From Rhizobium favelukesii (GTDB lineage Bacteria > Pseudomonadota > Alphaproteobacteria > Rhizobiales > Rhizobiaceae), in NCBI RefSeq assembly GCF_000577275.2, contig NZ_CBYB010000046.1, positions 1-17,205 of the forward strand: 17,205 nucleotides of DNA, written 5' to 3'. The translations under genes were made by a program, and so were the position numbers. Below are positions 1 through 5,942 of this stretch, piece after piece (positions within the stretch are counted from its first letter, which is position 1; each line of letters opens with the position of its first letter). The notes under the pieces are model-generated. The model saw only the letters and a list, made by a program, of their open reading frames with translations, did not search any database and was not told the DNA's origin.

Positions 1-21
1 TCAGGATGTTAAAGAAGGCTG

Positions 22-37
22 TGTCGCGACTCCGACA
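22..37. promoter_or_regulatory. Candidate NifA upstream activator sequence (orphan)
   Basis: TGTCGCGACTCCGACA fits the NifA consensus TGT-N10-ACA and is nearly identical to the site upstream of nifB, including the following AAAACC. I find no -24/-12 element within the next 300 bp on the plus strand. It may serve a gene to the left of the window on the minus strand, or be a remnant. The match is seen in the sequence; the function is inferred. Confidence 0.5.
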
Positions 38-57
38 AAACCTCCGGGAGGTATCTG

Positions 58-240
58 ATGACGTCACCTGACGCCGCTGTCGCCAGTTTGGCGCTTTCGA
101 AGGAAGTGCCCCTGGAGCGGTGCGCTCACTGCGCTGATAACGCGTCCTCGTTTTGGCGTCCTCTACACGGCGTCCAAAGTCTAACAAGGAGCCGCCAGCA
201 GAAGAGGTCGATCGGTCATAGGTATAGCGCGTCAACCTAG
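58..240 (+). CDS. Small ORF, unrecognised, doubtful
   Basis: This 60-codon ORF starts with ATG six bases after a good Shine-Dalgarno sequence (GGGAGG, 46-51). The product is basic towards the end and has one C-X2-C pair (CAHC) near residue 22. I recognise no family. It lies just after a NifA-type site with no visible -24/-12 element, and no neighbour supports it. It may be a real small protein, the truncated start of a lost gene, or chance. The ribosome site is the only positive evidence. Confidence 0.2.
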   Translation: MTSPDAAVASLALSKEVPLERCAHCADNASSFWRPLHGVQSLTRSRQQKRSIGHRYSAST

Positions 241-317
241 ATGAGAGAACGCGTCTCACCTTGATTGATTGCCGCCCTGTACACAGCGTTGGTCTGACCC
301 ACCGCCCGTGGGCGATC

Positions 318-761
318 TCATTTTCCGGTTTCGCCGGAGCTAAATTTGGCGTGCAGTTCGGAAATGAGGCTCTTCAGCTCCCATTCCGGAACCAATGAAG
401 ATGCCTCGGTTGGTGGCAGCCAGATTAGCACGCGTTCTCGACACTCCGGAAATGTGAATCTAACCTTTTTAACCTTCAGGAGATGGACTTCCACGACGCA
501 CTGAATGGAGCGATTGTCTTCAAGCCTCTTCAGATATGTGTAGTACCCGTACGGCTTCTTTTTGCCTTTGCCTTTTATGCCGCCTTCTTCCCACGCTTCA
601 CGTTCCGCAACCTCATGCGGCCGCAACCCCTTGATCGGCCATCCCTTCGGGATGGTCCAGCGGTGCGTTTCGCGTGTCGTGATCAGAAGAACTTCCAGTA
701 TCCCGTCAGGATTGACCCGAAAGCAGATGGCACCGACTTGATCGGCAGCCTGTCCATGCAT
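318..761 (-). CDS. Nudix hydrolase family protein
   Basis: This is a single-domain Nudix protein of about 147 residues. It would hydrolyse a nucleoside diphosphate linked to another moiety; the substrate cannot be read from sequence. The Nudix helix appears as PKGWPIKGLRPHEVAEREAW followed by EEGGI, so the metal-binding R-E-x-x-E-E-x-G core is intact. The glutamate eight residues before the Arg is replaced by Leu, and I recall the PKGWP(I/M)KG form from other rhizobial Nudix proteins. I chose the ATG at 761 because GGAGG lies five bases upstream. The frame is open further upstream to about 911, but that extension has no family character. It stands alone, facing away from the nif genes. A NifA/sigma54-like promoter points at it from about 750 bp upstream. 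The family call is firm; a symbiotic role is inference. Confidence 0.8.
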   Translation of the reverse strand: MHGQAADQVGAICFRVNPDGILEVLLITTRETHRWTIPKGWPIKGLRPHEVAEREAWEEGGIKGKGKKKPYGYYTYLKRLEDNRSIQCVVEVHLLKVKKVRFTFPECRERVLIWLPPTEASSLVPEWELKSLISELHAKFSSGETGK

Positions 762-1521
762 TATGGCCTCCGCATGCAGAGCAGGCCGCGCACTCGCCCA
801 ATCGAGTACAGCGAATTTAGGAGTGCACCAAAGATGCCATAGGCCGGTGGATGTAGCTCGAGCGGGATCATTGACCAACGTTCGCTGAGCGCTGGGAAAA
901 AGATGCTGCAATGACTAGAAAGGGTCTGCGGGTCATCCAGCGCCTTGCACTGGTCTCGCGGGCGCGGGATCAGCCAGGTACCTGGCCAATCGCGCGTGTC
1001 AAAGGGGAAACGAGACAGGGGTTCTCCATGGATGCGACAGATGCGTGTAGCGGGGTTCCATTGGGCGCCGGTACAGGCCGGACGATTTGAACAGTTAAGT
1101 CTCAACAATCGAGCGCGATATGATCGGGAACGGAAATCGCTTTCCCCATAGGTTTTACTTCTCTCTCGCCACTCATCAGCTGGGTCGTTTTCAGGTTGGG
1201 CCGGGTCGCTAATCTCGTCAGCGGTTTGCGGCCTCTCAAGCGAAAAGCGAGCGAAAGGACTCGCCGCGCGGCGGTACTTTCTCAGGCTCGAATGGCGCGA
1301 TGAAGAAGCCTGATCACGCGCTGCCGACGGCGACAGGCAACACGGTTCAAAAAGATCGGAACCGGCCTCGCGTCGCACTCTAAAATGGAGCAAAACGATG
1401 AGATTCTCCTCTTCCATGCAGCGTAATACTTTTCCAAAGTTTCCTCTTCCTTTCCTCCATCGCGCCTGCCCGCGACACAGCTGCAGGCTCGTAGTGGCCG
1501 CCGCTTTGTGATGGAGAGGTT
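762..1521 (-). other. Stretch without a convincing gene, possibly decayed
   Basis: A 254-codon minus-strand frame stays open here, but it begins with TTG inside a promoter-like element, overlaps the Nudix start, and has a composition rich in Arg, Ser and Pro that resembles no family I know. The other two minus frames give only short ORFs, for example a 26-codon ORF starting with the ATG near 1461. No plus-strand frame looks real either. It could be a decayed gene, a long leader of the Nudix gene, or the template of a non-coding RNA made from the promoter near 1522-1537. Confidence 0.35.
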
Positions 1522-1537
1522 TCAAATCTCATGCCAA
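1522..1537 (-). promoter_or_regulatory. -24/-12-like (sigma54) promoter with unusual -12
   Basis: Read on the minus strand the element is TTGGCATGAGATTTGA. The GG at -24 is followed after ten bases by GA instead of the usual GC. An almost identical element precedes nifQ (4023-4038). A TGT-N10-ACA site lies about 110-120 bp upstream at 1627-1642. The spacing is right for sigma54 and NifA; the GA is a departure from consensus, so activity is uncertain. Confidence 0.45.
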
Positions 1538-1626
1538 TCTGACTAATTAGGCCGCAGAAATGTTTTTTATGACCGTTTTCAGATATTTAGGCCTAGGGAA
1601 AGCGAGAGGTTGACGCGACTGGCCTG

Positions 1627-1642
1627 TGTCACGGATGCAACA
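1627..1642. promoter_or_regulatory. Candidate NifA upstream activator sequence
   Basis: TGTCACGGATGCAACA matches TGT-N10-ACA. Its centre is about 123 bp upstream of the start predicted from the -24/-12-like element at 1522-1537. The nifQ promoter has nearly the same geometry (about 125 bp). Confidence 0.45.
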
Positions 1643-1792
1643 AAAAAAGGTGCCGGTTTCATTTCGAATGAGGGCAGGAAGTCGGAGCTGCACACACTAA
1701 TCTGAGCCAATCAGCGAGCTACTGGGTCCCTCCCTGGCGGTGCGGCTTCCAGTTGTCTTCGTATGCTGCAGGCAAGGTGCGCCCATCGGCGC

Positions 1793-1826
1793 AAAAAAAA
1801 GCGCGATCTGGAGACCAGATCGCGCT
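1793..1826 (-). terminator. Rho-independent terminator after dctA
   Basis: A perfect 12-bp inverted repeat (1800-1811 and 1815-1826) with a three-base loop is followed on the minus strand by eight T residues (1793-1800). It lies 50 bp after the dctA stop codon and would end the nifQ-dctA transcript. Confidence 0.93.
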
Positions 1827-1876
1827 AAACCGCACTTGCCGTGCGGGCCCTGGGAGGCATTACTTGGCCGGCTTGG

Positions 1877-3184
1877 TCACCGGCGGAATGATTTGATCGG
1901 CACCTCGCCGGCAAGCGCTGCCGAGAGCTGCGCTCGATCGAGCTCGCCTTCCCACTTCGCCACGACGAGCGTTGCAATTGCATTGCCGATAATATTAGTA
2001 ATTGCCCGGCATTCCGACATGAAACGGTCGATGCCGAGGATCAGCGCCATACCGGCGACCGGCACCGCCGGAACGACCGAGAGCGTCGCGGCAAGCGTGA
2101 TGAAACCGGCGCCGGTTATGCCGGCTGCACCCTTTGAACTCAGCATGGCGACGAACAGCAGCAGGATCTGGTCGCCGAGGGAAAGCGGTGTGTCGGTCGC
2201 CTGGGCAATGAAGAGCGCCGCAAGGGTCATGTAGATGTTGGTGCCATCGAGGTTAAAGGAAAAACCGGTCGGGATGACGAGACCAACGACCGAACGCTTG
2301 CAGCCCGCCTTCTCCATCTTGTTCATGAGGCCTGGAAGCGCAGCCTCTGAGGACGAGGTGCCCAGTACCAGCAGCAGTTCCTCCTTTATATAGCGGATGA
2401 GCGCGACGATCGAAAAACCGTTATAACGCGCCACCGCACCGAGCACGAGGAAGACGAAGAGGAATGAGGTGAGATAGAAGGTGCCGATCAACATTGCGAG
2501 GTTGGCGATCGAGGCGACGCCGTACTTGCCGATCGTGAAGGCCATGGCTCCGAAGGCACCGATTGGTGCCGCTTTCATGAGGATCGTCACCAGCTGGAAG
2601 ATCGGCAGTGCCAGCGCTTGCAGGAAGTCGACGACTAGCTCGGCCTTCTTTCCGACCATAGCAAGGGCCATGCCAAAGAGAACGGAGATAAAGAGAACTT
2701 GAAGGATGTCGCCTTCGGCGAAGGCGCCTGCAAGCGTCGTCGGAATGATGTGCATGAGGAAAGCGGTCACCGACTGATCGTTTGCCTTCGCCATGTAGGT
2801 GGCGATCGAGTTCACGTCGAGCGAGGCCGGGTCGATATGCATGCCCGCGCCCGGCTGCACCACATTCACGACCACGAGGCCCACGACAAGCGCCAGCGTC
2901 GAAAAGGTCAAGAAGTACGCCATCGCCTTAGCGGCGACGCGACCGACCTTGGCGAGATCGGTTATGCTGGCGATACCAGTTGCAACGGTCAGGAAGATGA
3001 CCGGCGCGATAATCATCTTCACGAGCTTGATGAAGGCGTCGCCGAGCGGCTGCATCTGCGTGCCGACTGCGGGGTAAAAATGCCCGAGCAGGATACCCGT
3101 GGCGATTGCCGCAAGAACTTGGACATAGAGATGTCGATGGAATGGTGTCTTGCCGCGGATCTTCGCAGAATGCTCAACGTTCAT
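1877..3184 (-). CDS. dctA: C4-dicarboxylate transport protein DctA
   Basis: DctA is an inner-membrane secondary transporter that takes up succinate, malate and fumarate, the carbon sources a plant gives to bacteroids. The 435-residue product has the multi-pass hydrophobic pattern of the glutamate/dicarboxylate symporter family. It includes the serine-rich re-entrant loop [19 protein letters not shown] and the substrate-binding [18 protein letters not shown] segment. I chose ATG 3184 because GGGGG lies eight bases upstream and the protein then starts [14 protein letters not shown], as in S. meliloti DctA. The frame is open to a GTG at 3280, directly after the nifQ stop, but that start lacks a ribosome site. 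It sits 96 nt downstream of nifQ and probably shares its NifA-controlled transcript; from memory, NGR234 has such a symbiotic copy (dctA1). The last residues (KSFRR) depart from the family end, apparently by a frameshift. Confidence 0.95.
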   Translation of the reverse strand: MNVEHSAKIRGKTPFHRHLYVQVLAAIATGILLGHFYPAVGTQMQPLGDAFIKLVKMIIAPVIFLTVATGIASITDLAKVGRVAAKAMAYFLTFSTLALVVGLVVVNVVQPGAGMHIDPASLDVNSIATYMAKANDQSVTAFLMHIIPTTLAGAFAEGDILQVLFISVLFGMALAMVGKKAELVVDFLQALALPIFQLVTILMKAAPIGAFGAMAFTIGKYGVASIANLAMLIGTFYLTSFLFVFLVLGAVARYNGFSIVALIRYIKEELLLVLGTSSSEAALPGLMNKMEKAGCKRSVVGLVIPTGFSFNLDGTNIYMTLAALFIAQATDTPLSLGDQILLLFVAMLSSKGAAGITGAGFITLAATLSVVPAVPVAGMALILGIDRFMSECRAITNIIGNAIATLVVAKWEGELDRAQLSAALAGEVPIKSFRR

Positions 3185-3280
3185 TGCCGAATCCCCCATA
3201 TGGCGTGAACCGTGCTCAAAGCCGTTTGCCGAATCGACGCCGAGGGCGTAGTTGCGGTCACTAGCAAACGTTAGCTTCAC

Positions 3281-3949
3281 CTAATTCAAACCGGTCGCGC
3301 ATCCCGGTGTTTCGCTTTGCTCAGGAACAAAGCAGTTTCTATATTCCTTACATTCTCGGCAACTGGGTGCCGTGCATAGCGAAAACCCCTCGGCCTCACA
3401 AAGCATGCGATAAAGATACTTTTTCCACCTCATGTGATTGGTATTGCCGGCTGCTAGCGTGGGAAAATGGATGGCAAGCAAGAGGCTAAGTTCGGACCTA
3501 TCGGATAGACCAAGCTCCAGCCACAGATGGTCGTGGCGCAAGGCGCGCCGGGCGATGATCTTGGCGAAACAAGCGCTTGTTGGGTCGCCCTGTCGAGCAT
3601 GCGCGAGCAACAGATCCCGCAGAAGTTCCTCTTCCACACCCGGCTCGGCTTCGCGCACGTTTTCCAAGCTGAACGCCTGCTTAACAGTGGCGGGAACACA
3701 GTGTTTGAGGATGTCTCGCAGTTCGGCACGGGAAAGGCCGGTTGCCTCGGTCGCAGTTGCCACGTCGGCCGCAATCTCTTCCAACACGTGCAAGAGCACG
3801 CAGGAAAAGACGTACTGATCGAAGTCCATATCCAAGTCTATAGGTTGCTTCAGATCCAGCGATTGCGGTGATTGTAGCGAACCAGATCGATCAGTCGGGA
3901 GGGTCACTCTCCTATTCGACAAATTTCGGATCTGAGTGACACTTGACAT
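3281..3949 (-). CDS. nifQ: NifQ, molybdenum donor for FeMo-co synthesis
   Basis: NifQ is an Fe-S protein that supplies molybdenum to the NifEN/NifH stage of FeMo-cofactor assembly. The 222-residue product ends with the family signature C-X4-C-X2-C-X5-C (C192, C197, C200, C206), preceded by the typical WKKYLYRMLCEAEGFSLC stretch. The first 40 or so residues look poorly conserved and unstructured. The ATG at 3949 has GGAGGG seven bases upstream. It is the first gene of a minus-strand unit with dctA. A -24/-12-like element lies about 75 bp upstream and a TGT-N10-ACA site about 190 bp upstream, so NifA control is likely. Confidence 0.93.
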   Translation of the reverse strand: MSSVTQIRNLSNRRVTLPTDRSGSLQSPQSLDLKQPIDLDMDFDQYVFSCVLLHVLEEIAADVATATEATGLSRAELRDILKHCVPATVKQAFSLENVREAEPGVEEELLRDLLLAHARQGDPTSACFAKIIARRALRHDHLWLELGLSDRSELSLLLAIHFPTLAAGNTNHMRWKKYLYRMLCEAEGFSLCTAPSCRECKEYRNCFVPEQSETPGCATGLN

Positions 3950-4022
3950 GTTGCTTCCCTCCTTCGCTACGTCGCCACGAGATGATCTGCGGCGCGGCAG
4001 CGTACTGCTCTAGGATAGTGTT

Positions 4023-4038
4023 TCAAAACTCATGCCAA
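4023..4038 (-). promoter_or_regulatory. -24/-12-like (sigma54) promoter of nifQ
   Basis: On the minus strand the element reads TTGGCATGAGTTTTGA. The GG lies at 4035-4036 and, ten bases on, GA stands in place of the consensus GC. The rest matches TGGCAYGA-N-TTTTG closely. The NifA site at 4129-4144 is centred about 125 bp upstream of the expected start, a normal distance for looping. Confidence 0.6.
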
Positions 4039-4128
4039 TCGCGTTTACAGAGGCTGCTTGATCAAGCTTTTGCTATGTTTTCAAAAGGCTAAGCAAGCTC
4101 CTGGTTGCAGGCAGGGTGGACACCGAAG

Positions 4129-4144
4129 TGTCTAGGAACCGACA
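4129..4144. promoter_or_regulatory. NifA upstream activator sequence between nifQ and prxS
   Basis: TGTCTAGGAACCGACA matches TGT-N10-ACA. It is well placed for the minus-strand nifQ promoter. It lies about 360 bp upstream of the prxS start site, which is far but possible for an enhancer. Its right half is part of a 9-bp inverted repeat. Confidence 0.7.
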
Positions 4145-4168
4145 AAACGACAAGTTGCGTGTCGGTTC
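4136..4168. repeat. 9-bp inverted repeat overlapping the NifA site
   Basis: GAACCGACA (4136-4144) and its exact reverse complement TGTCGGTTC (4160-4168) are separated by 15 bp. Within it lies a second, smaller inverted pair, CGACA (4148-4152) and TGTCG (4160-4164). It could be a regulator site or a stem-loop. No U-tract follows, so it is not an intrinsic terminator. Confidence 0.6.
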
Positions 4169-4471
4169 TGCGCCGAAAGTTGCGGGGGCCTCGTTATTGA
4201 GACGCTGACAATAAATTCGCGGCGTTCTGGCTTTGCAAGACTGCCATCGCAAGGACAAGGTCAAACGTGGGGTCGAGCTCGCGCCGCGGCCATTTTGGGG
4301 CCGCGTTGCATTGATTGTGTCAAAGCTGCGTCAGCCGTCCAACCGGAGAGGGCATGACTTAAAATATAGGCAGCGCTTGCTCAAACCGAAGGGAAAGGGG
4401 ACTCAGTACGCGCCATGCCAGATCCTTAATCGTGCAGGGCAACGCAGTGCAGTCACGGACACGATGTCAAA
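4169..4471. other. Intergenic stretch upstream of prxS
   Basis: I see no credible gene here. The stretch holds a 7-bp GC-rich hairpin, CGCGGCC (4285-4291) and GGCCGCG (4299-4305), with a seven-base loop and no U-tract. It also holds an imperfect NifA site at 4318-4333 (TGT-N10-TCA), about 170 bp upstream of the predicted prxS start site. Confidence 0.4.
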
Positions 4472-4487
4472 TGGCACGGCGCTTGCA
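4472..4487 (+). promoter_or_regulatory. -24/-12 (sigma54) promoter of prxS
   Basis: TGGCACGGCGCTTGCA agrees with the sigma54 consensus TGGCAC-N5-TTGCA, with GG and GC exactly ten bases apart. It lies about 155 bp upstream of the prxS start codon, leaving a leader of roughly 140 nt. Confidence 0.85.
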
Positions 4488-4641
4488 GCCCGTTGGAAGC
4501 CGCCCAACAGCCGAACAGAGCAGTTGACGCGACGCCGCTTACGGGTCCGACTATTGTGAGTTTTTTCGAGACCTCTGGACAATATTGAGGACACTCTATA
4601 GCGGGCTCGAAAGCATCCAGAGCCGGAAAGGAGCAATGCTG

Positions 4642-5217
4642 ATGACGATGAAGAAAAGGGTTCCGTTCGTTACTTTTCGCACACGTGTTCGCGATGAGAC
4701 CGTCGACGGACCAAATCCGTACCGTTGGGAAAACAAGACGACGGAAGATTATTTTGGCGGTAGGCGCACGATTTTATTTTCGCTCCCGGGCGCCTTCACG
4801 CCGACCTGTTCAACTTATCAATTGCCCGATTTTGATAAGCTCTACGAGGAATTTGAGAAGCACGGAATCGAGTCGGTCTACTGCCTCTCTGTCAACGACG
4901 CATTCGTAATGAATGCGTGGGGCAAGGCATCTGGACTGAAGAAGGTCAAGCTAATTCCTGATGGTTCGGGTGAATTCACTCGCAAGATGGGCATGTTAGT
5001 CGCAAAGGACAATCTGGGCTTTGGCCTTCGCTCCTGGCGCTACGCTGCCGTGATCAACGATTGTCTTATAGAACAATGGTTCGTGGAGGAAGGCCTTTCG
5101 GACAATTGCGAAACCGATCCCTATGGGGCCTCGTCGCCACAGAACATTCTCAAAACGCTGAAGTCTCTCGAGACCGAGTCCGCCCCTGACCAAAGCGAAC
5201 GTCTGACGGCTCTTTGA
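4642..5217 (+). CDS. prxS: PrxS-type atypical 2-Cys peroxiredoxin
   Basis: This peroxiredoxin of the Prx5/AhpE-like group reduces hydrogen peroxide and organic peroxides; respiring, nitrogen-fixing cells make much of these. The protein has the PGAFTPTC active-site motif with peroxidatic Cys56. Cys81 (VYCLSVND) matches the resolving cysteine I recall for R. etli PrxS, which makes it an atypical 2-Cys enzyme. The 191-residue length fits. I chose the ATG at 4642 because GGAAAGGAG ends eight bases upstream and the protein then begins MTMKKRVPF, as I recall for the NGR234 homologue. An ATG at 4636 and a TTG at 4585 are also in frame. A textbook sigma54 promoter precedes it. In R. etli prxS is linked to rpoN2; here no rpoN follows. 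Confidence 0.9.
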   Translation: MTMKKRVPFVTFRTRVRDETVDGPNPYRWENKTTEDYFGGRRTILFSLPGAFTPTCSTYQLPDFDKLYEEFEKHGIESVYCLSVNDAFVMNAWGKASGLKKVKLIPDGSGEFTRKMGMLVAKDNLGFGLRSWRYAAVINDCLIEQWFVEEGLSDNCETDPYGASSPQNILKTLKSLETESAPDQSERLTAL

Positions 5218-5425
5218 GAGAGGATCCTAAATTTCGTTCCACGACAAGCTCGTGCTCCAATGCTTAAGGTGTGGTTCTGCGTTGGGTTGGTGCGCTGAAT
5301 GCGCCCCTACCAAGCCTGGCGTACACACTCGTATCGATGCCTGACCAAACCCAGTGCTAACCAGGAATGACCCCTCAGAGTTTACGCTATCCCAGGCGCC
5401 CCTCTGCGTTGTTCGGTCTCGACGG
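5218..5425. other. Intergenic stretch between prxS and the iscN promoter
   Basis: I see no gene, no clear terminator for prxS and no known repeat in this stretch. Short ORFs on the minus strand have no family character. Confidence 0.4.
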
Positions 5426-5441
5426 TGTTGGAAATGCGACA
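5426..5441. promoter_or_regulatory. NifA upstream activator sequence of iscN-nifS
   Basis: TGTTGGAAATGCGACA matches TGT-N10-ACA. Its centre lies about 77 bp upstream of the transcription start predicted from the -24/-12 element at 5484-5500. Confidence 0.8.
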
Positions 5442-5483
5442 TAGCGGCCTGAGCTTAACGCTGCTTTAGCAGGGTTTTTCGGT

Positions 5484-5500
5484 TGGCACGCTAAGTGCAT
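5484..5500 (+). promoter_or_regulatory. -24/-12 (sigma54) promoter of iscN-nifS
   Basis: TGGCACGCTAAGTGCAT has GG (5485-5486) and GC (5497-5498) with the required ten bases between them, and the full TGGCACG -24 block. It lies about 45 bp upstream of iscN. Confidence 0.9.
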
Positions 5501-5543
5501 CGTCGAATTACGAACAAATCTCGAAACCAGGAGAAACGATCAG

Positions 5544-5864
5544 ATGATCACGCTCACCGAAATGGCAATCGCCGCAGTGAAGGGCGTCATATCCCAGGCT
5601 CCCGAGCCTGTGACCGGCTTGCGCATCACCGTCGAAATGGACGGCTGCGCCGGCATTCAATACAATGTGGGCTTGGAGAGCGATTCCCGAGAGGGCGATG
5701 CTGTTATTGAGACGGGTGGGGTCAAGGTGTTCGTGGACGCAGGATCTCAACCCCACATTGCCGGCTCGACCTTGGATTTCGTCACGGATCCGGGTTCCTT
5801 CGGTTTTATCATCGATCATCCTAACCCGCTGGAGAAGTGCGCCTGCGGCAAGTCCTGTGGCTAA
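5544..5864 (+). CDS. iscN: IscA/HesB-like A-type Fe-S carrier (IscN)
   Basis: A-type carriers bind and deliver iron or Fe-S clusters to target proteins. The 106-residue protein has the three expected cysteines, C35 in MDGCAGIQY, then C99 and C101 near the end, in the same spacing as E. coli IscA. A fourth, C105, gives the tail CACGKSCG. AGGAGA nine bases upstream supports the ATG at 5544. It is the first gene after a NifA-dependent promoter and is followed by nifS, as with iscN of R. etli, where nifU lies between them; here nifU is absent. It probably helps NifS assemble clusters for nitrogenase. The symbol follows the R. etli name. Confidence 0.88.
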   Translation: MITLTEMAIAAVKGVISQAPEPVTGLRITVEMDGCAGIQYNVGLESDSREGDAVIETGGVKVFVDAGSQPHIAGSTLDFVTDPGSFGFIIDHPNPLEKCACGKSCG

Positions 5865-5942
5865 TCACATCGCATGCGAACCTGCAAGCGGGATCGACAC
5901 AGTTGCAATGTTTGTGTCACATCGGTCGTTGAGTGGTATCTA

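Noticed and set aside
761..1525. A 254-codon minus-strand open frame
   Set aside because: It starts with TTG inside a promoter-like element, overlaps the Nudix start region, has no ribosome site or family motif, and has an Arg/Ser/Pro-rich shadow-like composition.
3185..3280. N-terminal extension of DctA from a GTG abutting the nifQ stop
   Set aside because: No ribosome site; the added 32 residues do not resemble DctA, whereas ATG 3184 gives the family N-terminus.
4285..4305. GC-rich hairpin considered as a terminator
   Set aside because: No U-tract follows on either strand and no gene ends nearby.
4233..4559. 108-codon plus-strand frame upstream of prxS
   Set aside because: It runs through the sigma54 promoter of prxS, has no ribosome site and no family features.
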